A stretch of DNA of 7,238 nt from Limnochordia bacterium (GTDB taxonomy: Bacteria; Bacillota; Limnochordia; Darwinibacteriales; B1SED10-159): NCBI GenBank assembly GCA_007132255.1, contig SLOZ01000095.1, forward strand, positions 1 through 7,238, written 5' to 3'. A program made the position numbers and the translations under genes. Of the stretch, positions 1-6,202 are shown one piece after another. The notes beneath the pieces are model-generated. The model was given only the letters and a program-made list of their open reading frames with translations. It made no database searches and was not told the DNA's origin. Numbering within the stretch: the first letter of the stretch is position 1; each line of letters opens with the position of its first letter.

Positions 1-289
1 AACAGGAACGTCGAAATCCCGTTCGCGGGGATTTCTGTGGCCACGTCTGCCCAAAATCGGTCTTCGAGTACCGTTTTGGAGTGGACACCTTACAGGCCTT
101 TTGCATAGTCGTGTTTCAGCGCCCAACGTTGACTGTTTCGCTCGGGGAAATGCCTGCTACGCGGCATTTCGTACTCGGTTGTAAACCACGCTTTGTTCTC
201 TATGAAACAGGTCTGCTAGCACAGCGCAGCATGCAGGAATTGGCGGTCTGGACTTCGAAATCATATATCAATGAAAGTAGGTGAGCACT
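1..289. other. Gene-free upstream region with several hairpins
   Basis: I see no credible gene here; the longest open frame (81-284, 67 codons) has no ribosome binding site and unconvincing composition. The stretch does contain strong inverted repeats. GAAATCCC at 13-20 pairs with GGGATTTC at 28-35 (7-nt loop). CCAAAA plus CGGT at 51-61 (one bulged T) pairs with ACCG plus TTTTGG at 70-79 (8-nt loop). GAAATGCC at 147-154 pairs with GGCATTTC at 163-170 (8-nt loop). GGTT at 177-180 pairs with AACC at 184-187. TGTTTCA at 112-118 can pair with TGAAACA at 203-209. The region may be a structured leader of the downstream flavodoxin-ferredoxin gene, the 3' end of something left of the window, or a decayed element. 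I found no convincing promoter for the downstream gene; TTGTAA (179-184) with TATGAA 16 bases later is weak. Confidence 0.5.
140..177 (+). repeat. Dispersed 38-bp repeat, copy 1
   Basis: This segment aligns without gaps to the minus strand of 4601-4638, with 30 of 38 positions identical by my count. The identity is concentrated at the 5' end, where GCTCGGGGAAAT is exact and CCTGCT also matches. In this copy the segment contains an 8-bp hairpin (147-154 with 163-170) that is not preserved in the other copy. Both copies lie between genes. The function is unknown, and two copies are too few to define a family. Confidence 0.4.
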
Positions 290-1183
290 ATGGACCGCAA
301 AATGGTTCTATTCTTCTTTTCAGGAACCGGCAACACCTGGTGGTGTGCAAAGACGTTCGAACGGGCCGCAGCTGAACACAATCTGCAAGTAGAGTGCGTA
401 TCCTTGGAAGCCCTCACGAAACCTGCGACTGAGAAACTATTGGCAGCTGCCGACTTAATGGGTTTAGCTTACCCTATCTACGGCTCCGATGCGCCCGAGC
501 CAGTTCACAAGTTCGTGAACTCATTGGCGGATCTAGAAACAAGAACAACAGCCAAAGCTCTTGTGTTTTGCACTCAATATCTGTGGTCCGGCGATGGTGC
601 CGCCGTGGGAGCCGCGCTGCTAGAGTCTGTGGGCTTCCACGTTCCGTGGACCCAGCATATTCTGATGCCCAACAATGTCTGCCTTCCCATCCACCCCAAG
701 CTGCCGTTCACCAATGATAAACAGCGTCTGGCCAATACCTTGAAGCGAGCCACGAAGAAACTCGAACGGTTAGCGCTGCGGGTCAGCCAAGACCGCCCAC
801 TGCGCCATGGCCGTTCCTTCTGGGCACGGCAACTAGGCTGCATCCAACGGGTACCTTACCGCCGCATGCAGCCCAAACTCCGGACCTTACTGGCTATCGA
901 TGATACCGCCTGCACGGGCTGTGGACTCTGTGTCGAGCTCTGCCCAACTGCCAATATCCACAACAATGCATCGGATCAGCTTATCATGGGTGACCACTGT
1001 GCCCTGTGTCTGCGCTGCTATAACTTCTGTCCTGTATCCGCCGTTACCGCCGTTGGCCGGCATCATGAAACACGGCGCGGAATCCCTTACCGCGGACCGT
1101 CCTCCGATTTCGATCCTCGGCTTCTGCGCTGCAGTGCCGGTGAGCAAGGGGCGCGCCCAACCCGTGAACAGACGCTATCCTGA
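290..1183 (+). CDS. EFR1-type flavodoxin-ferredoxin fusion (FMN plus two 4Fe-4S clusters)
   Basis: This is a 297-residue cytoplasmic redox protein with an N-terminal flavodoxin-like domain and a C-terminal bacterial ferredoxin domain. The FMN phosphate loop is SGTGNT at residues 11-16, right after a hydrophobic first strand. A typical family segment, YPIYGSDAPEPV, follows around residues 62-73. The ferredoxin part has two CxxCxxCxxxCP motifs: Cys208, 211, 214, 218 and Cys237, 240, 243, 247, consistent with two [4Fe-4S] clusters. Such fusions, annotated EFR1 family ferrodoxins, are common in anaerobic Firmicutes; the electron donor and acceptor are generally unknown. I prefer ATG at 290 because AGGTGAG (279-285) sits just upstream. 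A GTG at 281 in the same frame would add three residues and lacks a site. About 45 residues after the last cysteine are Arg-rich and have no recognisable motif. The gene converges on the pirin gene and is monocistronic in this window. Confidence 0.88.
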   Translation: MDRKMVLFFFSGTGNTWWCAKTFERAAAEHNLQVECVSLEALTKPATEKLLAAADLMGLAYPIYGSDAPEPVHKFVNSLADLETRTTAKALVFCTQYLWSGDGAAVGAALLESVGFHVPWTQHILMPNNVCLPIHPKLPFTNDKQRLANTLKRATKKLERLALRVSQDRPLRHGRSFWARQLGCIQRVPYRRMQPKLRTLLAIDDTACTGCGLCVELCPTANIHNNASDQLIMGDHCALCLRCYNFCPVSAVTAVGRHHETRRGIPYRGPSSDFDPRLLRCSAGEQGARPTREQTLS

Positions 1184-1246
1184 AACAAAGGGTTTCGGCC
1201 TGCCACATGCATTCTTTCGGCCACCTAGGTTCGATCTGAAGCTTAA

Positions 1247-1271
1247 CGGCAGCCATCCGCTCCGGCTGCCG
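1247..1271. terminator. GC-rich hairpin between convergent genes
   Basis: CGGCAGCC (1247-1254) is perfectly complementary to GGCTGCCG (1264-1271), with a 9-nt loop. It lies between the stop of the flavodoxin-ferredoxin gene (1183) and the stop of the pirin gene (1286), where a bidirectional terminator is expected. Neither side has a good T-tract, so it is either a weak or factor-assisted terminator, or a 3'-end stabilising hairpin. Confidence 0.4.
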
Positions 1272-1285
1272 GCTGCACTTGGCTG

Positions 1286-2125
1286 TTAGCCCTGCTTGAG
1301 AAATGTACCGTCATCCAATTGGGCAAAGGCCTGCTTAAGTTCTTCCTGTGTGTTCATGACAATCGGGCCACCCCAAGCGATGGGCTCCTTCAGCGGCATT
1401 CCAGCACAGAGCAGCATGCGCAGACCGTTGGCTCCGGCGCGGACCTGAATACCACCGCTGCCTTCCCAAAGAACAGCATCTCCTTGACCATGCTCATCGC
1501 TGTCGTCTGGGGCGAACGTGCCACTGCCGGTAAAAACATAGGCAAATACCGTCGCTCCGTCCTGCGGTTCCCAGGCGAAATCCCGGTTGGGCTGCAGATC
1601 AATATCTAGGAACGTAGGCTTGATCGTAATCCCCTCGACGGGGCCCTGCCTCCCAGCGTAGTCTCCAGCCAAGATTTTCACGGTCCGACCCGGTTCTTCG
1701 ACAGCTGCAATTTCTTTCTCTGTCAGATCCCGATACACGGGGTCAATCATTTTTTTGTCGCGCGGCAGATTAACCCATAACTGCAAACCCAACATGTGCT
1801 CGCTGGGTTTGGGCATTTCTTGATGGATAATGCCGTTCCCGGCGGTCATCCATTGACAGCTGCCAGAGGTTATCTCGCCTTTGTTGCCGAGGCTATCGCC
1901 ATGCTCCACCAAACCAGATATCAGGTAGGTAACCGTCTCGATACCCCGGTGGGGATGCCAAGGAAAACCGGCCACATAATCCTGCGGATCCTTGGAATCA
2001 AAGGCATCCAACATCAAGAACGGATCCAACTCCTCCGTCAGTTGGTTGGCAAAGACACGCCGCAGCTTTACGCCTGCACCATCCTGCGTATTACGGCCCC
2101 GGATCACTCTGCGCACAGTTCGCAT
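1286..2125 (-). CDS. Pirin family protein (bicupin)
   Basis: This 279-residue protein has the double-cupin pirin fold. The N-terminal cupin carries the metal site: HPHRGIETVTYL contributes His57 and His59, and the later segment GNGIIHQEMP contributes His101 and Glu103, matching the His/His/His/Glu set of pirins. Full length agrees with the family (about 280-300). Bacterial pirins are cytoplasmic metal-binding proteins; some have quercetin 2,3-dioxygenase activity and others act as redox-linked regulators, so the substrate here is not determined. I choose ATG at 2125, which has AAGGGAG about 8 bases upstream; a GTG at 2134 abuts that site and is unlikely. It lies 126 bases downstream of the preceding minus-strand gene, so it could be the last gene of the redox unit or have its own promoter. 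A small hairpin (CACTC 2235-2239 with GAGTG 2244-2248) lies in the gap. Confidence 0.9.
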   Translation of the reverse strand: MRTVRRVIRGRNTQDGAGVKLRRVFANQLTEELDPFLMLDAFDSKDPQDYVAGFPWHPHRGIETVTYLISGLVEHGDSLGNKGEITSGSCQWMTAGNGIIHQEMPKPSEHMLGLQLWVNLPRDKKMIDPVYRDLTEKEIAAVEEPGRTVKILAGDYAGRQGPVEGITIKPTFLDIDLQPNRDFAWEPQDGATVFAYVFTGSGTFAPDDSDEHGQGDAVLWEGSGGIQVRAGANGLRMLLCAGMPLKEPIAWGGPIVMNTQEELKQAFAQLDDGTFLKQG

Positions 2126-2152
2126 GCTCTCCACTCCCTTATGCTAGGTATG

Positions 2153-2180
2153 GCTATACGTTCCACGCATAATCGAGCAA
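2153..2180 (-). promoter_or_regulatory. Weak candidate promoter for the pirin gene
   Basis: On the minus strand TTGCTC (2180-2175) and TATAGC (2158-2153) are 16 bases apart, about 30 bases upstream of the pirin start. Both boxes deviate from consensus. It is offered only because the 126-base gap before pirin leaves room for a separate promoter. Confidence 0.2.
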
Positions 2181-2251
2181 TACCTTCCTGACCCATCAAA
2201 GCCCCTCATGATCCGCAGCGGCGAACTGTAACGCCACTCTGCTGAGTGCAC

Positions 2252-3490
2252 TTATCGCGAGCGCCGCCACTGCGATTGCATGTGAATGGCATCGAGATCG
2301 GCTGTATCCAGCACAGCTTCCCAAATATACGTCTGCGGCCAAGTGCGGAAGAGCGGCTGCACAGCATACAGGAGCCACAAGGACACCTTATTGGTTCGCG
2401 GCTGCCAGCCGTGACTCGGTGTCATCAACACGTTAACGTTGTGGCCGCTGCGTTGAAACGAGTACACGCCGCCCACGGTGCCAAACCCAGTGCTGCCATG
2501 GATTTTGAAGGTTCCGTTGACCATCACACCGTCGCGCAAATCCACGACATTGGGCAATGGCGGTTCAAAGTCCAGAACCATAGCGCCATGGCTAACTCGC
2601 ATCTGGCTGATTTCTGTGTACCCAAAGTTATCCACCAACACGAACTGCACGGATTCGCTCTCCTCGGGTTCGCCGCTTAGCAGCGGCAGGACGCCATCGT
2701 GGGCCGGGTTTAACTTGACGATCAATGGATCCGGCGAATATCGCAGGAAGTACATGCGCTGCAAGTCCATCGGAATCGGCAGACTACCCAGTTCCACGGG
2801 TTCCCCAGCTATTTCCAGTTCGGCCATCGTTCCCGAGCGACGAACGAAATAGAAGTCGTCCAAAACCACCAGCGGAAGCGATGTCGGTTCACTCACCGCA
2901 TCACCCATGGGTGCCAGCAGGGGGAAAGGTCTTCGTGTCCGCGAACTGGTTTCCTGAATCCGCACCGTGATGTCCCGGCCCAAGATATCCTCAAAGGCAA
3001 AAAACGTAGCGACACCCGCTGCAGTGATCTCCAGATAGGCATCAGTCAAGGGCCTTTCCAGCATCTGGTGCAGTCCCGAGCCGGCAATTTCATATGTAGA
3101 GGGCTCCAATCGCAAACCAGGCTGGTGATAGACATCGACATAGTCATCGATTCGCCAGGCCACAACCAACAAGCCATAGCCCTGCTGCGGATCGGCCACA
3201 ACCTGTGGTTCCAGCCCTACATACAGACTATCGTTGTGGTCCTCAAAGTTGATCAGCAGCAGCCGGTCTAAGGGTTGGACCGCTGCGCTAACTGGTGCTA
3301 CGACATATCCAGATGGCACCTCTTGATACACTGCAGGATCGTGAGCCGCGGGCTCGAGCGCTTGCGGTTTAAGCCCGTTCAGAGAATGCATGGAGATCAA
3401 GACTGCCAGCAATACCCAAATGCCCACAATGACGCTGCGGCGCCAAACGCGCCTAACCCTCTGTTCTCCACTTGCTTCTGTTCTGGTCAT
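2252..3490 (-). CDS. Unrecognised membrane-anchored extracytoplasmic protein
   Basis: This is a 412-residue protein whose family I do not recognise. Residues 9-18 are basic (RVRRVWRR) and are followed by one hydrophobic segment (about 19-36). The remaining about 370 residues are then predicted to lie outside the membrane, either anchored or after signal cleavage; there is no lipobox cysteine. The mature part is rich in beta-type segments alternating with Pro/Gly turns, is acidic, and the whole protein contains no cysteine, which fits an exported location. No catalytic motif is evident. The start is ATG at 3490, with AGAAGG about 10 bases upstream. It begins 23 bases after the FMN-binding gene stop, so the two are almost certainly co-transcribed. 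This suggests a partner or substrate-binding role for the membrane redox protein, but that is inference from position only. Confidence 0.75.
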   Translation of the reverse strand: MTRTEASGEQRVRRVWRRSVIVGIWVLLAVLISMHSLNGLKPQALEPAAHDPAVYQEVPSGYVVAPVSAAVQPLDRLLLINFEDHNDSLYVGLEPQVVADPQQGYGLLVVAWRIDDYVDVYHQPGLRLEPSTYEIAGSGLHQMLERPLTDAYLEITAAGVATFFAFEDILGRDITVRIQETSSRTRRPFPLLAPMGDAVSEPTSLPLVVLDDFYFVRRSGTMAELEIAGEPVELGSLPIPMDLQRMYFLRYSPDPLIVKLNPAHDGVLPLLSGEPEESESVQFVLVDNFGYTEISQMRVSHGAMVLDFEPPLPNVVDLRDGVMVNGTFKIHGSTGFGTVGGVYSFQRSGHNVNVLMTPSHGWQPRTNKVSLWLLYAVQPLFRTWPQTYIWEAVLDTADLDAIHMQSQWRRSR

Positions 3491-3513
3491 GCTCCAGCGC
3501 CTTCTTTCTTCAG

Positions 3514-3924
3514 CTAGCGGCCCACAGGTCCACTTAGCAGTGCAACCTCGACAGCCTTGAGAATGACAAGGCTGCTGATCGTAGCCCCTGAGACGGTATC
3601 CACTTCCAGCGACTGCTGCCCTAAGATCCGTTCCACCACTTGCTCACCATCGTACCCGCGCCCATGTTCATGCTGCAGAATCGTGATGTCATCTAGATGC
3701 CCATCGGCCACGGATACCCGCACGGAGGCCATGACCGGGCGCTGACCGAACTCACCAAGATACGTTCCATCGGCCAGACCGGCCACATTCACTGGTCGAA
3801 TGACCAAGTTTTCCAACATGTCATCCACCGAGCGGTTCATCTCTAAAAACACAAAAACACCAAACGAAACCACACCCAATACAAACACCATAGCACCAAT
3901 CAAAAGTACCAGTCGCAGACGCAT
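3514..3924 (-). CDS. Membrane-anchored FMN-binding domain protein
   Basis: This 136-residue protein has one N-terminal transmembrane segment (about residues 4-28) and then a single FMN-binding domain of the RnfG/NqrC type (residues about 50-130), beginning with the family-typical DGTYLGE. The segment DTVSGATISS ends the domain. In related proteins the Thr of S/T-G-A-T (here Thr115) receives FMN through a phosphoester bond made by the flavin transferase ApbE. No ApbE gene is in this window. The domain should face outside, as in other such proteins. The start is probably ATG at 3924: AGAAGG lies 6 bases upstream. A GTG at 3930, overlapping the TetR stop, touches the site and is less likely. It is tightly packed between the TetR gene (2-base gap) and the unknown membrane protein (23-base gap). 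It probably passes electrons across or along the membrane. Confidence 0.85.
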   Translation of the reverse strand: MRLRLVLLIGAMVFVLGVVSFGVFVFLEMNRSVDDMLENLVIRPVNVAGLADGTYLGEFGQRPVMASVRVSVADGHLDDITILQHEHGRGYDGEQVVERILGQQSLEVDTVSGATISSLVILKAVEVALLSGPVGR

Positions 3925-3926
3925 AT

Positions 3927-4535
3927 TCACCCTTCTTTCTTCACATAGAGTTCAACCACAAAGGCCACATTCGCTCGCACCTGCGCTACCAACTCAGCGG
4001 CTGCCATGGGTCGCTTACCAGAAAAGTAAAGAACCAGCAAGCCATGTACCATAGTCACTAACACATCGGCCATAGTTCGGATAGCATCCGGAGACCCTTC
4101 TTGGCCGGTCTCCAGTTCATGGAGTTGTTCCCAGAGAATCGACCGCAGCGCCGTGTCCGCCATTCGTTCCCGCAGATCATCAGGAATTTCGCCGATGGGA
4201 TGGGCAAACAAGAACGTGTACACATTGGGACGTTCAAGGAAGAATGCCGCGTGGGCCGTGAACATCTCCCGCAGCAGATCACCAGCTGAGAATTGCTCCT
4301 TAAGGCAATCGTGCTGCGCTTTCAAGTATGCTGCTAGGTCGTCGCGATATTCAAGACTGACATGCCAAAGCAAATGGTTAAAGTCTCGATAATAGTTATA
4401 GATTGTGGCATAGGAGTACCCGGCCACTTTCCCTACTGTCCGGGCGCTCAGCGCCTCCGGACCATCCTGCTCTAGAACCGTCTTGACGGCATCCATGAAG
4501 TAGCGCTGTGTTCGCTTCTTCTGTATGGCTTTCAA
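3927..4535 (-). CDS. TetR/AcrR family transcriptional regulator
   Basis: This is a 202-residue, all-helical regulator. The N-terminal DNA-binding domain has the typical order: a helix with TQRYFMDAVKTVLEQ, then the helix-turn-helix (about residues 29-48) SARTVGKVAGYSYATIYNYY, followed by the usual aromatic-rich segment. The C-terminal ligand and dimer domain is divergent, as normal for the family, so the inducer cannot be named. I see no ATG near the start. GGGAGG at 4549-4544 is 8 bases from TTG at 4535 and only 2 from TTG at 4541, so 4535 is preferred. The gene is downstream of the flavodoxin on the same strand with no T-tract terminator between. The palindromic operator at the flavodoxin promoter is its likely target, which would make the unit autoregulated. 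The FMN-binding gene follows 2 bases after its stop. Confidence 0.88.
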   Translation of the reverse strand: MKAIQKKRTQRYFMDAVKTVLEQDGPEALSARTVGKVAGYSYATIYNYYRDFNHLLWHVSLEYRDDLAAYLKAQHDCLKEQFSAGDLLREMFTAHAAFFLERPNVYTFLFAHPIGEIPDDLRERMADTALRSILWEQLHELETGQEGSPDAIRTMADVLVTMVHGLLVLYFSGKRPMAAAELVAQVRANVAFVVELYVKKEG

Positions 4536-4600
4536 CAGCAAAACCTCCCAAATCCGCCCCTACAAGCCGGCGCCCCCAAAGAGCAGCAACGGGCTGCGGT

Positions 4601-4638
4601 CGAGCTCGTAGTACCTCGGAGCAGGGATTTCCCCGAGC
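4601..4638 (-). repeat. Dispersed 38-bp repeat, copy 2
   Basis: Read on the minus strand, this matches 140-177 of the plus strand at 30 of 38 positions without gaps. It lies in the 133-base gap between the flavodoxin stop (4669) and the TetR start (4535), so it would be transcribed in the intercistronic region of the redox unit. The hairpin seen in copy 1 is not maintained here. Apart from this, the gap contains a short CCTAG/CTAGG inverted repeat next to the flavodoxin stop and no convincing promoter. Confidence 0.4.
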
Positions 4639-4668
4639 TAACTCCTAGTTTTGGACGTCGGAACAAGT

Positions 4669-5148
4669 CTAGGAACAACTCTCCATGGCGGCGGCCAGTG
4701 ATTGGATCGACCCTCGGTCCAGGGCGTCCTGGTCTTGGGTCACCTTAGCTAACTTCTTTACGATCATGCGATGGAGAAAGCTCATGCGCTGCAGATTGTA
4801 GCGGTAACCTAACGTATTCACCCATTGCGCATGCTCCAGCAGAGCCGTGGGAAACGCTGCCTGCCACTGGGCAGCAGCTTCATCACCCTGTCGACCCGAG
4901 CAAATGTACAAGCCCAGAGGTTTCTGCAGCAGCTGCTGGGAGTGTGTTTCGCAGTACGACTTGTTCGCCTTCTGAATCTGCCCCATGTAAATGGAACCGC
5001 CAAGGATAATCCGGTCATAGTCACCGGGATCGGGCTGCTCTTTTGCCAAGTTGATCACATCCACCTCACCTACAAGCTGCGCGGCCAGCTGCTTAGCACA
5101 TTCTTCAGCCGTGCCATAGGTACTGGTAAACCCTATTAACGTTCGCAT
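4669..5148 (-). CDS. Flavodoxin domain protein (HemG-like)
   Basis: This is a 159-residue cytoplasmic flavodoxin. The first strand MRTLIGFTS is followed by the FMN phosphate loop TSTYGTAEE (residues 8-16). The second flavin loop is in LGGSIYMGQI, and LYICSGRQGDEA matches the third conserved region of the HemG/flavodoxin_5 group. It resembles menaquinone-dependent protoporphyrinogen dehydrogenase in layout, but no haem genes are nearby. A general electron-carrier role is therefore safer than HemG. The start is ATG at 5148 with a GAGGGTGG purine tract upstream; an in-frame GTG at 5169 lies inside the operator and is rejected. It is the first gene behind the promoter at 5220-5192 and is followed by TetR and membrane FMN-binding genes, which are the likely regulator and redox partner. 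Confidence 0.87.
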   Translation of the reverse strand: MRTLIGFTSTYGTAEECAKQLAAQLVGEVDVINLAKEQPDPGDYDRIILGGSIYMGQIQKANKSYCETHSQQLLQKPLGLYICSGRQGDEAAAQWQAAFPTALLEHAQWVNTLGYRYNLQRMSFLHRMIVKKLAKVTQDQDALDRGSIQSLAAAMESCS

Positions 5149-5163
5149 CAATCCCACCCTCTC

Positions 5164-5195
5164 TAACACTGTTCATAGTATTAACAGTGTTAATA
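5164..5195. promoter_or_regulatory. Paired palindromic operators, probable TetR binding sites
   Basis: Positions 5179-5195 form a perfect 17-bp palindrome, TATTAACAGTGTTAATA, centred on G5187. A second, shorter palindrome AACACTGTT (5165-5173) is centred on C5169, 18 bp away. The two also form a larger inverted repeat (TAACACTGTT 5164-5173 with AACAGTGTTA 5183-5192). The first site overlaps the -10 box and the expected transcription start, the second lies just downstream, so occupancy would block transcription. The symmetry and length are typical of TetR-family operators. The TetR encoded at 4535-3927 is the obvious candidate, by inference. Confidence 0.75.
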
Positions 5196-5220
5196 TACAC
5201 GGAATGCGAACCCGTGTCAA
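5192..5220 (-). promoter_or_regulatory. Strong sigma-A type promoter for the flavodoxin unit
   Basis: On the minus strand TTGACA (5220-5215) and TATATT (5197-5192) are separated by 17 bases, near the ideal for a housekeeping promoter. The expected start is near 5185, giving a leader of about 37 bases to the flavodoxin ATG at 5148. The -10 box lies inside the 17-bp operator palindrome, which points to repression rather than activation. Confidence 0.82.
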
Positions 5221-5258
5221 GATGGATTGCGAAATATTTGTCAAAAAAGATTGGGCAC

Positions 5259-5297
5259 AAAAACGGACCTCTGCAGTGGATCTTGCAGAAGTCCGTT
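5259..5297 (-). terminator. Intrinsic terminator after the methyltransferase gene
   Basis: Read on the minus strand, AACGGAC (5297-5291) pairs with GTCCGTT (5268-5262). After one mismatch, TCTGCA (5289-5284) pairs with TGCAGA (5275-5270), leaving an 8-nt loop. The stem runs into TTTTT (5263-5259). It begins 12 bases after the methyltransferase stop and separates that unit from the flavodoxin promoter. Confidence 0.85.
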
Positions 5298-5308
5298 AAG
5301 GCGCTTCA

Positions 5309-6166
5309 CTATTTAGAAACTGTGCGGGTTAGCGGCTTTTCCGCTACAACCGCCAAGCTCACTCCGTCAGGTGTTACTGGTGCTCCCGCCACATCCCCGA
5401 ACCATTCTTTGATGACAAAACCAGCTGGCTGCAAAAATGACAGCAGCGTTTCTTTTGTGAACATGCGCTCCCATACCCGATACACAGTGGATGCTTCGTC
5501 TTCTGTAAACACCGTAGTTTGGTCCAAGTACACATCGCACTGCGGATAATGAAATGTCTCACTCAAATATAAGTGGGGTTGACCGCTCCAAAACCCATAT
5601 TGCTCAACTCCCCACGTCTTGGGCAGCTCGTCGGGACTGCGAAAGCGTGGTGTCCAGACATCCAAAACCCAGATTCCACCGGGTCGCAGGGCCTGGAATA
5701 CGTTGGCTGCCAAACGGTGGCGCTCGTCGTCTGTTAAAGCGCCAAAATCGCAGTAAATCAACAGCGCCGCATTGAATGCGGCTTCCAGATCCAACTGCAA
5801 ATAGTTGCTCAGTTGGTATTGGATGTTCAAACCAGCAGCTTCCGCCTGCTTCTTCCCGTATGCAATGGACGTGGGCGACATGTCTACTCCTGTCAGTTGA
5901 TGACCTAGCCTGGCTAGGCGCTGGCAGTACAGTCCCGGGCCACAGCCAAGATCCAGGATGTCGCTGGCTTCTGGCAGAATACTCTCATGCAGCCAATGAA
6001 CAGATGCATCAACAAACGAGTGCTTGCGACTGGCAGCATCCCATTCTGGATGGATGTGCGCCTGGAGCATTTGCTGGCTGATATGCGGATCGTCCCAGAT
6101 ATTGGCCCTGCTCCGTTCAAAAAGCGGTGGTTTCTTGCTTCGTTCCAAGATCTCGGCAATGCTCAT
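5309..6166 (-). CDS. Class I SAM-dependent methyltransferase
   Basis: This 285-residue protein has a Rossmann-fold methyltransferase core. Motif I is LDLGCGPG (residues 71-78). The acidic end of strand 2 is in GVDMSPTSI (about 93-101). A later strand is LLIYCDFGAL, and the post-motif LRPGGIWVLDVW is typical of this superfamily. About 60 residues precede the core and about 90 follow it (beta-rich, aromatic), probably forming the substrate pocket. The substrate, small molecule or otherwise, cannot be read from the sequence. The start is ATG at 6166, with GGGGAGG 6 bases upstream; an in-frame TTG at 6181 lies before that site. It begins 36 bases after the S4-domain gene and is closed by a terminator, so the two genes form an operon and share the long structured leader upstream. 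Confidence 0.9.
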   Translation of the reverse strand: MSIAEILERSKKPPLFERSRANIWDDPHISQQMLQAHIHPEWDAASRKHSFVDASVHWLHESILPEASDILDLGCGPGLYCQRLARLGHQLTGVDMSPTSIAYGKKQAEAAGLNIQYQLSNYLQLDLEAAFNAALLIYCDFGALTDDERHRLAANVFQALRPGGIWVLDVWTPRFRSPDELPKTWGVEQYGFWSGQPHLYLSETFHYPQCDVYLDQTTVFTEDEASTVYRVWERMFTKETLLSFLQPAGFVIKEWFGDVAGAPVTPDGVSLAVVAEKPLTRTVSK

Positions 6167-6202
6167 ACTATCCCTCCCCAAACTATGTCTTCACCTCTGG
6201 AT

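Noticed and set aside
81..284. Open frame of 67 codons upstream of the flavodoxin-ferredoxin gene
   Set aside because: No ribosome binding site, no domain, and it runs through two hairpins; probably chance.
900..1289. 129-codon open frame on the plus strand overlapping the ferredoxin domain
   Set aside because: Shadow of the real gene, whose cysteine motifs fix the reading frame; low-complexity translation.
4669..5148. Calling the flavodoxin HemG (protoporphyrinogen dehydrogenase)
   Set aside because: The layout is similar, but there are no haem genes nearby and the redox/TetR context favours a general carrier; a specific symbol is not justified.
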